Below are positions 10,280 to 18,155 of a DNA stretch of 64,000 bases, one piece after another. The number at the start of each line of letters is the position of its first letter. Position 1 is the stretch's first letter. Made by a program: the position numbers and the translations under genes. This stretch comes from JACMQX01 sp044225675. Its GTDB lineage: Bacteria; Pseudomonadota; Gammaproteobacteria; Burkholderiales; Burkholderiaceae_C. The notes below the pieces were generated by a model. The model was not told where the DNA came from, did not search any database, and saw nothing but the letters and a program-made list of their open reading frames with translations. Where the stretch lies: NCBI GenBank assembly GCA_044225675.1, contig JBGAIH010000009.1, forward strand, positions 62,001 to 126,000, read 5' to 3'.

Positions 10280-11295
10280 CCGGCGCCGCCCATCCCCGCA
10301 CCGTGCTGCTCGGCGCCCAGGGCGGCGGTGTGGTCCTGCCCGTCTGCGACCACTACAGCGGCGTCGAGGCGCGCATGCGCAAGAGCCTGCAACTGCAGGC
10401 CGAGATGATCGACGAGTTCGGCGCCTGCGCCTTCGACGTCACGCTCGACTGCGAAGACGGCGCGCCGGTGGGCGGCGAAGCCGATCATGCCGCGCTCGTG
10501 GTGGGGCTGGCGCTGGCCGCCGACCCGCGCGCCCGCGTGGCCGTGCGCGTCCATCCGGTGGACCATCCCGCGTTTGCGCAGGACGTGGCCCTGATCGCCG
10601 GCCAGGCCGGCGCGCGCCTGTGCCACCTCATGATTCCCAAGGTCGAGACCCCGGCCGACGTGAAGCGCGCCGCGGCGGCGCTCGACGCGGCGGGCGCGCC
10701 CCGGCTGCCGCTGCACGTGCTGATCGAATCGCCTGCGGCGGTGCACCGGGCCTTCGACATCGCGGCCGAGCCGCGCGTCCAGTCGCTGAGCTTCGGCCTG
10801 ATGGACTTCGTCTCGGCGCATGGCGGCGCCATTCCTTCGGCGGGCATGGGCGTGCAGGGGCAGTTCACCCATCCGCTGGTCGTGCGCGCGAAGCTGGAGA
10901 TCGCCTCGGCCAGCCATGCGCACGGCAAGGTCCCGGCCCACGGTGTGGTGACCGAATTCAATGACACCGCCGCTTTCCGGGCTGCGGCCGCGCGCGCGGC
11001 CCGCGAATTCGGCTTCACCCGGATGTGGAGCATCCACCCGTCACAGATCCGGCCGATCCTAGACGCCTTTGCGCCCGAGGAGCGCGAGATCGACACCGCT
11101 GCCGCAATCATCGAGGCGGCGTCTGCCGCCGGCTGGGCACCGATCAGCCATGCCGGCGCATTGCACGACCGTGCCAGCTACCGGTATTTCTGGCAGGTGC
11201 TCGAGCGTGCGCACCAGACCGGACGACCGCTACCCAACGAGGTGCGGGCCTATTTCGGACCCGATGCACCCGAATCCAAGGAGACACGACTTTGA
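10276..11295 (+). CDS. HpcH/HpaI (CitE-like) CoA ester lyase
   Basis: 339 residues, starting at ATG 10276 inside the tam stop. It belongs to the HpcH/HpaI aldolase-citrate lyase beta family: FDVTLDCEDGAPVGGE supplies acidic metal ligands, LCHLMIPKVETPADV is the TIM-barrel KVE segment, and LHVLIESPAAVHRAFDIA carries the second glutamate. Such enzymes cleave or hydrolyse CoA thioesters such as malyl-CoA, methylmalyl-CoA or citramalyl-CoA. The exact substrate cannot be read from the sequence. Tight coupling with tam and acnB suggests a side reaction around the TCA cycle. Its last bases overlap the TTG start of the next gene. Confidence 0.85.
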   Translation: MTGAAHPRTVLLGAQGGGVVLPVCDHYSGVEARMRKSLQLQAEMIDEFGACAFDVTLDCEDGAPVGGEADHAALVVGLALAADPRARVAVRVHPVDHPAFAQDVALIAGQAGARLCHLMIPKVETPADVKRAAAALDAAGAPRLPLHVLIESPAAVHRAFDIAAEPRVQSLSFGLMDFVSAHGGAIPSAGMGVQGQFTHPLVVRAKLEIASASHAHGKVPAHGVVTEFNDTAAFRAAAARAAREFGFTRMWSIHPSQIRPILDAFAPEEREIDTAAAIIEAASAAGWAPISHAGALHDRASYRYFWQVLERAHQTGRPLPNEVRAYFGPDAPESKETRL

Positions 11296-12014
11296 AATAC
11301 CTCATCACGACCCTGCTGCTGGCCTCGGTGCCGGCGCTGGCGCTGGCCCAGTCAGAGGGCAAGGCCGCTGCGGCCAAGCCCGCTGCAAAAGCCGCCGCAA
11401 AGCCCGCCACCAAGGCGCCCGCCAAGCCGGCGGCGCAAGGCACCTCGAGCCGCACCCAGCTCAAGAGTGCGGCCAACCAGGTGGCCAGCGGCATCATGGC
11501 CGCCGAGGCCGCCCTCGGGCCCGACGAAATCAAGCTGGCCGAGCGCGTGCACACCGGCAAATTGCCCTGCGAGCTCGGCTCGTCGGTGCAGGTCGAGGCC
11601 GACGCCAAGTCGCCTGGCTACTTCAACGTCCTGGTCACCAAGGGGCCGAGCTACCGCATGATCCCGGTGGCCTCGCGCACCGGCGCCATCCGCCTGGAAG
11701 ATGCGCAGCGTGGTGCGGTCTGGCTGCAGCTGGCCAACAAATCCATGCTGATGGACCAGAAGGCCGGCCGTCGCCTGGCCGACGAGTGCATGAGCCCCGA
11801 GCAGGCTGCCATGGCCCAGGCTCTCAAGACCAACCCGGCACCAAGCTTGCTTGATGCCCCTTCCGTGCAGCAGGCGCCGCTGCCCTCGGCCGCCGCCGCC
11901 GTGGCCGTGGTGCCGGCGTCCGGCGCCGCCGCGCCTGCCAGCCCGACCGGCACTGCGGCCTCCGCCCCCGCCGCGCCTGTGGCGCCGGCCGCCCCGGCCT
12001 CTGCCGCCCGATGA
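11292..12014 (+). CDS. Exported protein of unknown function in the acnB operon
   Basis: I do not recognise this 240-residue protein. It starts with TTG at 11292, overlapping the preceding stop (TTGA), behind a strong AAGGAG site. A signal peptide is clear: MKYLITTLLLASVPALALA, with cleavage likely before Gln20. After it come an Ala/Lys/Pro-rich linker (about residues 24-55), a folded core of about 110 residues with two cysteines (PCELGSS and DECMSPEQ), and an Ala/Pro/Val-rich tail of about 60 residues. The core is probably periplasmic and the tails flexible. It lies 33 bases before acnB and is probably cotranscribed with it. Confidence 0.8.
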   Translation: MKYLITTLLLASVPALALAQSEGKAAAAKPAAKAAAKPATKAPAKPAAQGTSSRTQLKSAANQVASGIMAAEAALGPDEIKLAERVHTGKLPCELGSSVQVEADAKSPGYFNVLVTKGPSYRMIPVASRTGAIRLEDAQRGAVWLQLANKSMLMDQKAGRRLADECMSPEQAAMAQALKTNPAPSLLDAPSVQQAPLPSAAAAVAVVPASGAAAPASPTGTAASAPAAPVAPAAPASAAR

Positions 12015-12047
12015 TTTCGCATAGCCATTGAAAGCCAGGAGAAAAAC

Positions 12048-14651
12048 ATGTTGAAAGCCTACCGTGACCATGTCGCCGAGCGTGCCGCGCTTGGCATCCC
12101 GCCGCTGCCGCTGTCGGCCAAGCAGACGGGTGAGCTGATCGAGCTGCTCAAGAACCCGCCGGCCGGCGAGGAAGCGGCGCTGGTCGACCTCATCACGCAT
12201 CGCGTGCCGGCAGGCGTGGACGATGCCGCCAAGGTCAAGGCCTCGTACCTGGCCGCCGTGGCCCATGGATCCGAAAAGTGCCCGCTGCTGTCGGCCGAGA
12301 AGGCGACGGAGCTGCTGGGCACCATGCTGGGCGGCTACAACATCAGCCCGCTGGTCGACCTGCTCGACAACCCGAGCGCTTCGGTCGCCGAAGTGGCTGC
12401 TGCAGGGCTCAAGAAGACGCTGCTGATGTTCGACCAGTTCCATGACGTCAAGGAAAAGGCCGACAAGGGCAACAAGTATGCGCGGGCCGTGCTGCAGAGC
12501 TGGGCCGATGCCGAGTGGTTCACCAGCCGTCCCGAAGTTCCGCAAAGCATCAAGGTCACGATCTTCAAGGTGACGGGCGAGACGAATACCGACGACCTGT
12601 CGCCCGCGCCCGACGCCTGGAGCCGCCCCGACATCCCGCTGCATGCGCTGGCCATGCTCAAGAACCCGCGCCCCGGCATCACGCCCGAGGAAGAGGGCAA
12701 GCGCGGCCCGGTCAAGTTCATCAACGATCTCAAGTCCAAGGGCCACCTGGTGGCCTACGTCGGCGACGTGGTGGGCACGGGCTCTTCGCGCAAGTCGGCC
12801 ACCAATTCGGTGCTGTGGTGGACGGGGGAGGACATTCCCTTCGTGCCCAACAAGCGCTTCGGCGGCGTGTGCCTGGGCTCCAAGATCGCCCCGATTTTCT
12901 ACAACACGATGGAAGACGCGGGCGCGCTGCCGATCGAGCTGGACGTCAGCCAGATGAACATGGGCGACGTGGTCGAGCTGCGGCCCTATGAAGGCAAGGC
13001 GCTCAAGGACGGCCAGGTCATCGCCGAGTTCAAGGTCAAGAGCGACGTGCTGTTCGACGAAGTGCGCGCCGGCGGCCGCATTCCGCTGATCATCGGTCGC
13101 GGCCTCACCGCCAAGGCCCGCTGGGCGCTGGGCCTGCCCGTCTCCACGCAATTCCGTCTGCCGGTCAACCCCGAGGACACCGGCCGCGGCTTCTCGCTGG
13201 CGCAGAAGATGGTCGGCCGCGCCTGCGGCCTGCCCGAAGGCCAGGGCGTGCGCCCCGGCACCTACTGCGAGCCGAAGATGACCTCGGTGGGCTCGCAGGA
13301 CACCACCGGCCCGATGACCCGCGACGAACTCAAGGACCTGGCCTGCCTGGGCTTCAGCGCCGACCTCGTCATGCAGTCGTTCTGCCATACCGCCGCCTAC
13401 CCGAAGCCGGTGGACGTCAAGATGCACCACGAGCTGCCCGAGTTCATCAGCACGCGTGGCGGCATCAGTCTGCGTCCGGGCGACGGCATCATCCACAGCT
13501 GGCTCAACCGCATGCTGTTGCCCGACACCGTCGGCACGGGCGGCGACAGCCACACGCGCTTTCCGATCGGCATCAGTTTCCCGGCGGGCTCGGGCCTCGT
13601 GGCCTTTGCCGCCGCCACCGGCGTCATGCCGCTGGACATGCCCGAGAGCGTGCTGGTCCGCTTCAAGGGCGAGATGCAGCCGGGCGTCACGCTGCGTGAC
13701 CTGGTCAACGCGATTCCGCTCTACGCCATCAAGCAGGGGCTGCTGACCGTGGCCAAGCAGGGCAAGAAGAACATCTTCTCGGGCCGCATCCTCGAGATCG
13801 AGGGCCTGCCCGACCTCAAGGTCGAACAGGCGTTCGAGCTGTCGGACGCGTCGGCCGAGCGCTCTGCCGCAGGCTGCACGGTGCACCTGGACAAGGCGCC
13901 GATCATCGAATACATCAAGAGCAACATCACCATGCTCAAGTGGATGATCGCCACCGGCTATTCCGACGTGCGCACCATCAACCGCCGCATCGCCGCCATG
14001 GAAGCCTGGCTGGCCGACCCGCAGCTGCTCAAGGGCGACGAGGACGCCGAGTACGCAGCCGTCATCGAGATCAACCTGGCCGACATCACCGAGCCCATCG
14101 TGGCCTGCCCGAACGATCCCGACGACGTGAAGACGCTGTCGGACGTGGCCGGCGCCAAGATCGACGAAGTGTTCATCGGCTCGTGCATGACCAACATCGG
14201 CCACTTCCGCGCAGCCTCCAAGCTGCTGGAGAACAAGCGCGACATTCCGGTCAAGCTGTGGATGGCACCGCCCACCAAGATGGACGCCAAGCAGCTGACC
14301 GAAGAAGGCCACTACGGCGTGCTGGGCACGGCCGGCGCCCGCATGGAAATGCCCGGCTGCAGCCTGTGCATGGGCAACCAGGCGCAGGTCAAGGAGGGCG
14401 CAACGGTGTTCTCCACCTCGACGCGCAACTTCCCCAATCGACTGGGCAAGAACAGCAACGTCTACCTCGGCTCCGCCGAGCTGGCCGCGATCTGCTCCAA
14501 GCTCGGCCGCATCCCCACCAAGGCCGAGTACCTGGCCGACATGGGCGTGCTCACCGCAGCCAGCGACAAGATCTACCAGTACCTCAACTTCGACCAGGTC
14601 AAGGACTACACCGACATGGCCGATACCGTGAAGGCGCCGGTCGCAGCCTGA
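12048..14651 (+). CDS. acnB: Aconitate hydratase B / 2-methylisocitrate dehydratase
   Basis: Isomerises citrate to isocitrate via cis-aconitate; AcnB enzymes also dehydrate 2-methylisocitrate in the methylcitrate cycle. The 867-residue protein has the AcnB order: N-terminal HEAT-like domain (MLKAYRDHVAERAALGIPPLPL), swivelling domain (GDVVGTGSSRKSATNSVLWW), then the [4Fe-4S] domains. Cluster cysteines are near residues 713 (FIGSCMTNIGHFR), 771 and 774 (CSLCMGNQ). A CAGGAG ribosome site precedes ATG 12048. It is the last gene of the mdh-led run and is followed by a strong terminator. Confidence 0.98.
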   Translation: MLKAYRDHVAERAALGIPPLPLSAKQTGELIELLKNPPAGEEAALVDLITHRVPAGVDDAAKVKASYLAAVAHGSEKCPLLSAEKATELLGTMLGGYNISPLVDLLDNPSASVAEVAAAGLKKTLLMFDQFHDVKEKADKGNKYARAVLQSWADAEWFTSRPEVPQSIKVTIFKVTGETNTDDLSPAPDAWSRPDIPLHALAMLKNPRPGITPEEEGKRGPVKFINDLKSKGHLVAYVGDVVGTGSSRKSATNSVLWWTGEDIPFVPNKRFGGVCLGSKIAPIFYNTMEDAGALPIELDVSQMNMGDVVELRPYEGKALKDGQVIAEFKVKSDVLFDEVRAGGRIPLIIGRGLTAKARWALGLPVSTQFRLPVNPEDTGRGFSLAQKMVGRACGLPEGQGVRPGTYCEPKMTSVGSQDTTGPMTRDELKDLACLGFSADLVMQSFCHTAAYPKPVDVKMHHELPEFISTRGGISLRPGDGIIHSWLNRMLLPDTVGTGGDSHTRFPIGISFPAGSGLVAFAAATGVMPLDMPESVLVRFKGEMQPGVTLRDLVNAIPLYAIKQGLLTVAKQGKKNIFSGRILEIEGLPDLKVEQAFELSDASAERSAAGCTVHLDKAPIIEYIKSNITMLKWMIATGYSDVRTINRRIAAMEAWLADPQLLKGDEDAEYAAVIEINLADITEPIVACPNDPDDVKTLSDVAGAKIDEVFIGSCMTNIGHFRAASKLLENKRDIPVKLWMAPPTKMDAKQLTEEGHYGVLGTAGARMEMPGCSLCMGNQAQVKEGATVFSTSTRNFPNRLGKNSNVYLGSAELAAICSKLGRIPTKAEYLADMGVLTAASDKIYQYLNFDQVKDYTDMADTVKAPVAA

Positions 14652-14675
14652 TCGTTCGCGCGACGGACCTCGACG

Positions 14676-14706
14676 ACAAAGCGGCCTTCGGGCCGCTTTG
14701 TTTTTT
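14676..14706 (+). terminator. Intrinsic terminator of acnB
   Basis: Eleven-base arms ACAAAGCGGCC (14676-14686) and GGCCGCTTTGT (14691-14701) around a TTCG tetraloop, followed by a T-run to 14706, 25 bases after the acnB stop. Confidence 0.93.
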
Positions 14707-14781
14707 GGGAAGTCAAGACGCAACGCGCGGGGCGGTCGGTATCATCGCCCTTCGTTTCCGCATTGCGCCCCGCGCGCAGTC

Positions 14782-15279
14782 TCAGGCCAGCCGCACTTCC
14801 TTGTGTTCACCCAGATCGCGCGGGCGCTCGCCGGTGATCGCGGCCTTGGCCATCTTGATGAGCTGCACCATCTTGCTGTCGTCCACGTCCCAGTATTCGG
14901 CGTGGGCGATGCGTACTTCCAGCAGGGCCAGGTCTTCGTCAGCCGGACCACCCGGGAACCAGGCCTTGTTCATGTCCGACCACAGTGCCTGCTTCTGCGC
15001 CAGGTCGTGGACGATGCGGGCCGTGCCCGAGATCGACACATACGAGTCGTCCGAAGGGTCGGCGTAGGAGACATTGACGTTGCCGTCCGTCGCGAGGGAG
15101 GTGGCCATCTCGCTGCTGGCAGAGATGAAGAAATACAGCAGCGAGCCGTTGTCGGTGGACTTGTTCTGAGTCGTCAGCGGATGACTGTGCAACATGCCGT
15201 CGGCGTGCCGGTGCACGAGCATGCCAAAGCGGATGTTGCGGATCAGTTCCCAGAGCTTGTCGTGTTCATGGTTGTCCAT
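14782..15279 (-). CDS. Pyridoxamine 5'-phosphate oxidase-family (general stress protein 26-like) protein
   Basis: 165 residues from ATG 15279 (MDNHEHDKLWELIRNIRFGML), with an AAGGGGAA ribosome site. The split-barrel flavin-binding family is recognisable from MLVHRHADGMLHSHPLTTQ, LYFFISASSEMATSL and NVSYADPSDDSYVSISGTARIV. Members bind FMN or FAD and are often general-stress proteins; they lack the residues that would identify a vitamin B6 oxidase. It is convergent with acnB, whose terminator lies between, and stands alone on the minus strand. The physiological reaction is unknown. Confidence 0.85.
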   Translation of the reverse strand: MDNHEHDKLWELIRNIRFGMLVHRHADGMLHSHPLTTQNKSTDNGSLLYFFISASSEMATSLATDGNVNVSYADPSDDSYVSISGTARIVHDLAQKQALWSDMNKAWFPGGPADEDLALLEVRIAHAEYWDVDDSKMVQLIKMAKAAITGERPRDLGEHKEVRLA

Positions 15280-15432
15280 GGTGTTCCCCTTGCAGATGGT
15301 CAAAAGTCCATTGTGCAAACGCAAGAGGCGCGCGCAGGTCGGCGGCGGGCCCCTCGCTCTGTCGGTGCAGGCCGACAGGCGCAGACGGCTCGGTGCCCGT
15401 CGTGAGTGCTCGTCGGGTCAGTACCCGCCGCT

Positions 15433-15470
15433 CAGTGCGCGCCGGTCAGTGCGCGCCGGTCAGTGCGCGC
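15433..15470. repeat. 14-base tandem repeat at the 3' end of the XRE regulator gene
   Basis: Two full and one partial copy of CAGTGCGCGCCGGT (15433-15446, 15447-15460, 15461-15470). The stop codon of the regulator at 15446-15448 falls inside the array, so slippage here could move the stop. A degenerate run of similar GTCAGTNC words precedes it from about 15400. Confidence 0.8.
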
Positions 15471-16291
15471 AGGGCCTGGGCCGTGAAGTCGTCGGCTGGA
15501 AAGAACGACTCCACCGCCAGCTCCTGCAGGGTCACGTCCACTGGCGTGCCGAAGACCGTCGTGGTGCTGATGAAGTTCAGCACGCCGCCGTCGGTGCGAA
15601 AGCGAAATGGCATCGCCACGCCGAGCAGCTCGCCTTCGAGCTGAAGGTCGTCTGCGCTGGCGGGCAGGGGGTATTGGCGCAGTTCCTCCATCAGCGTGGC
15701 GAGGGTGCCGTCGCCCGTGGCATGGACCTGCTGGCGCAGCCGCTCCAGGAGGTGGCTGCGCCATTGGCCGAGGTTGGCGATGCGCGGCGCCAGTCCCTGC
15801 GGATGCAGGCTCAGCCGGAGCACGTTCACCGGCGCCTGCAGCAGCGCCGCATCCACGCCGGCGAGCAGATGCGACACGGCCGCATTGGCAGCCACCATGT
15901 TCCAGTGCCGGTCCAGGGCCAGCGCCGGAAACGGCTCGTGACCCTTGAGCACCCGTTCGACGGCCTGGCGCGCGGCCGCCATGGACGGGTCGTCGAGGCC
16001 CGACTCCCGGTACATCGGCGCGTAGCCGGCGGCCACCAGCAGGGCGTTGCGCTCCCGCAGGGGAATGTCCAGGCGCTCCGACAGGCGCAGCACCATCTCG
16101 CGGCTGGGGCTGGCGCGACCGGTCTCCACATAGCTCAGGTGCCGCGTGGACACGTCGGCCTCGTGCGCGAGGTCGAGCTGGCTCAGGCGCCGGCGCTGGC
16201 GCCAGTGGCGCAGATGTTCGCCGAAGGCCAGGGCGCTGCGCGGGCGGCTGCGCGCTCCGGCGTGGGGGGCGGGGTGGGCGGGTGCGGTCAT
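15446..16291 (-). CDS. XRE-type helix-turn-helix regulator with MmyB-like ligand domain
   Basis: 281 residues. An N-terminal XRE helix-turn-helix (about residues 22-80: FGEHLRHWRQRRRLSQLDLAHEADVSTRHLSYVETGRASPS) is followed by the MmyB-like effector region (ALDRHWNMVAANAAVSHLL, FHPQG-like LSLHPQGLAPRIANLGQW, FISTTTVFGTPVDVTLQELAVESFFPAD). Proteins of this type usually repress a neighbouring gene and respond to a small lipophilic ligand. It is divergent from a small membrane protein gene, with a perfect inverted repeat at 16327-16343 in the gap. The last codons lie in a tandem repeat. Confidence 0.9.
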   Translation of the reverse strand: MTAPAHPAPHAGARSRPRSALAFGEHLRHWRQRRRLSQLDLAHEADVSTRHLSYVETGRASPSREMVLRLSERLDIPLRERNALLVAAGYAPMYRESGLDDPSMAAARQAVERVLKGHEPFPALALDRHWNMVAANAAVSHLLAGVDAALLQAPVNVLRLSLHPQGLAPRIANLGQWRSHLLERLRQQVHATGDGTLATLMEELRQYPLPASADDLQLEGELLGVAMPFRFRTDGGVLNFISTTTVFGTPVDVTLQELAVESFFPADDFTAQALRALTGAH

Positions 16292-16326
16292 GGCCCGATG
16301 GTAGGGCCAGCGTGGCCGCCTTTTCC

Positions 16327-16343
16327 ATGACCTGGCAGGTCAT
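16327..16343. promoter_or_regulatory. Inverted repeat, candidate operator of the XRE regulator
   Basis: Perfect 7-3-7 inverted repeat ATGACCT-GGC-AGGTCAT in the 123-base gap between the divergent regulator and membrane-protein genes. Its position suggests control of both; binding is inferred. Confidence 0.55.
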
Positions 16344-16414
16344 CGACGCGGCGCGGGCGCGGCGACACCATGACCGCACTTTCCGCACTTTTCCATCATT
16401 CCAAGGAGTTCATC

Positions 16415-16825
16415 ATGTCTGCAGCGTCCCTCCTGTCGTCACCCCGGTTCCTGCGCAACGTGCTGTGGGCCGATGCCGCTTCCTGCCTCGTCTGCGGCGC
16501 CCTGCAAGTGGCCTGGCCCGGCGGCCTGGCGCCGCTCTTGGGCTTGCCGGCCGCCGTGCTGCTGGGCACCGGCGCCTTCCTGCTGATCTATGGGGCCTTC
16601 GTGGGCTTTCTCGCAACGCGCGAGCCGGTGCCGCGGCCCGTGGTCTGGTTGCTGGTCGCCGGCAACCTGGGCTGGGCGCTCGGCTGCGTGGCGCTGGTCG
16701 CCTCGGGGGCGCTGCCGCTCACCGGGCTGGGGCAGGCCTATGTGCTGATGCAGGCACTCACGGTGGCCGTCCTAGCCGAACTTCAATGGTTCGGGCTGCG
16801 CCGTGCGCCGGCCGGTTGGGCCTGA
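16415..16825 (+). CDS. Small integral membrane protein of unknown function
   Basis: 136 residues from ATG 16415 behind an AAGGAG site six bases upstream. Four hydrophobic segments are evident (around LPAAVLLGTGAFLLIYGAFVGFL, VVWLLVAGNLGWALGCVALVA and the C-terminal VLMQALTVAVLAELQWFGL, plus an N-terminal ADAASCLVCGALQVAW). No catalytic motif is visible. It is divergent from the XRE/MmyB-like regulator and is its most likely target. An upstream in-frame start at 16370 lacks a ribosome site. Confidence 0.78.
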   Translation: MSAASLLSSPRFLRNVLWADAASCLVCGALQVAWPGGLAPLLGLPAAVLLGTGAFLLIYGAFVGFLATREPVPRPVVWLLVAGNLGWALGCVALVASGALPLTGLGQAYVLMQALTVAVLAELQWFGLRRAPAGWA

Positions 16826-16905
16826 AAGCCGGCGGTCTGTGCCCGAGGGGTGAGGGGCCGCAGGCCGGCGCCAACGCGGGCCGGGCCGATCTTGTATGCT
16901 TTGAG

Positions 16906-16929
16906 GCCGCCGTCCGCCAGGACGGCGGC
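16906..16929 (+). promoter_or_regulatory. Stem-loop at the start of the serC leader
   Basis: Ten-base perfect arms GCCGCCGTCC / GGACGGCGGC around a GCCA loop. It lies just downstream of a TATGCT -10-like element (about 16895-16900), so it may form the 5' end of the serC transcript. There is no T-run after it, so it is unlikely to be a terminator. Confidence 0.5.
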
Positions 16930-16959
16930 TTCATGCCTCACCCCAGAAAGATCCATCCA

Positions 16960-18042
16960 ATGACCCGTGTATTCAACTTCAGCGCCGGTCCGGCGACCCT
17001 TCCAGAATCCGTGCTGCGAAAGGCAGCCGAAGAGATGCTCGACTGGCACGGGTCCGGCATGTCCGTCATGGAGATGAGTCACCGCGGCAAGGAGTTCATC
17101 GCGATCCACGCCGAGGCCGAGGCCCTGGTGCGCGAACTGCTGGGCGTGCCAGCGAACTACAAGGTGCTGTTCATGCAGGGCGGCGCCATTGGCGAGAACG
17201 CCATCGTGCCGATGAACCTGATGGGCACGCAGGGCGTGGCCGACTATGTGGTGACCGGCGACTGGTCCAAGAAGTCGCTCAAGGAAGCCCAGAAGTACGG
17301 CAAGGTGAACATTGCCGCCTCGGGCGAGGCGGGCAAGTTCACCAGCATTCCGCCGCAGTCGGGCTGGAAGCTCGACCCCAACGCGGCCTATGTGCACATC
17401 TGCTCCAACGAGACCATTGGCGGCGTCGAGTACCACTGGACGCCCGACACCGGCAAGGTGCCGCTGGTGGCGGACATGTCGTCCAACATCATGTCGCGCC
17501 CGATCGACGTCAGCAAGTACGGCCTGATCTACGCCGGCGCGCAGAAGAACATGGGCCCGTCCGGCCTGACCATCGTCATCGTGCGCGACGACCTGCTCGG
17601 GCGCGCGCTGCCGATCACGCCATCGGCCTTCAACTACAAGGAGCAGGCCGAAGCCGACTCCATGCTCAACACGCCGCCCACCTATGCGATCTACATCGCC
17701 GGACTGGTGTTCGCACACATCAAGGCCACCGGCGGACTGGCCGCGATGGAGGCGCACAACCAGGCCAAGGCGGCCGTGCTGTATGACTTCCTCGACGCGA
17801 GCAGCTTCTACAGCAACCCGGTGGCGCCGGCCGACCGCTCGATCATGAACGTGCCGTTCAAGCTCAAGGACGAGTCGCTGGACGAGGCCTTCCTCAAGGG
17901 CGCGCAGGCGCGCGGCATGATCCAGCTCAAGGGTCACCGCTCGGTCGGCGGCATGCGCGCCTCGATCTACAACGCCATGCCGATCGAAGGCGTGAAGGCC
18001 CTCGTGGCCTACATGCAGGAATTCGAGAAGCAGCACGGCTGA
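16960..18042 (+). CDS. serC: Phosphoserine aminotransferase
   Basis: A PLP enzyme that converts 3-phosphohydroxypyruvate to phosphoserine in serine synthesis and also acts in pyridoxal phosphate synthesis. 360 residues from ATG 16960. Family blocks: MTRVFNFSAGPATLPESVL at the N terminus, VLFMQGGAIGENAIVPMNL, and the Schiff-base segment YAGAQKNMGPSGLTIVIV with the PLP lysine. The long upstream open frame has no family support. The ribosome site (AGAAAG) is weak. It is followed after 113 bases by serA, so two successive serine-pathway enzymes are paired here. Confidence 0.97.
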   Translation: MTRVFNFSAGPATLPESVLRKAAEEMLDWHGSGMSVMEMSHRGKEFIAIHAEAEALVRELLGVPANYKVLFMQGGAIGENAIVPMNLMGTQGVADYVVTGDWSKKSLKEAQKYGKVNIAASGEAGKFTSIPPQSGWKLDPNAAYVHICSNETIGGVEYHWTPDTGKVPLVADMSSNIMSRPIDVSKYGLIYAGAQKNMGPSGLTIVIVRDDLLGRALPITPSAFNYKEQAEADSMLNTPPTYAIYIAGLVFAHIKATGGLAAMEAHNQAKAAVLYDFLDASSFYSNPVAPADRSIMNVPFKLKDESLDEAFLKGAQARGMIQLKGHRSVGGMRASIYNAMPIEGVKALVAYMQEFEKQHG

Positions 18043-18048
18043 TGCTGC

Positions 18049-18070
18049 GGGCGGCGCCAAGGTGCCGCCC
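18049..18070 (+). other. Stem-loop between serC and serA
   Basis: Arms GGGCGGCGCC (18049-18058) and GGTGCCGCCC (18061-18070) with one G-U pair. No T-run follows, so it may stabilise the serC 3' end or pause transcription rather than terminate it. Confidence 0.4.
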
Positions 18071-18155
18071 TCCGTCTGCCCCACCGGCACGCACAGCGGC
18101 CGGCTTTCGGGGCAGATTTCTCCTGGCCCCACCCCTACAAGAATCGAGACAAGCC

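Noticed and set aside
11352..14723. 1123-codon minus-strand open frame opposite acnB
   Set aside because: Antisense shadow of acnB and the exported-protein gene; composition is low-complexity and no start signal is present.
16282..16959. N-terminal extension of serC to 16282
   Set aside because: The extension runs through the small membrane protein gene in another frame and lacks similarity; ATG 16960 starts the family-conserved MTRVFNFSAGP.
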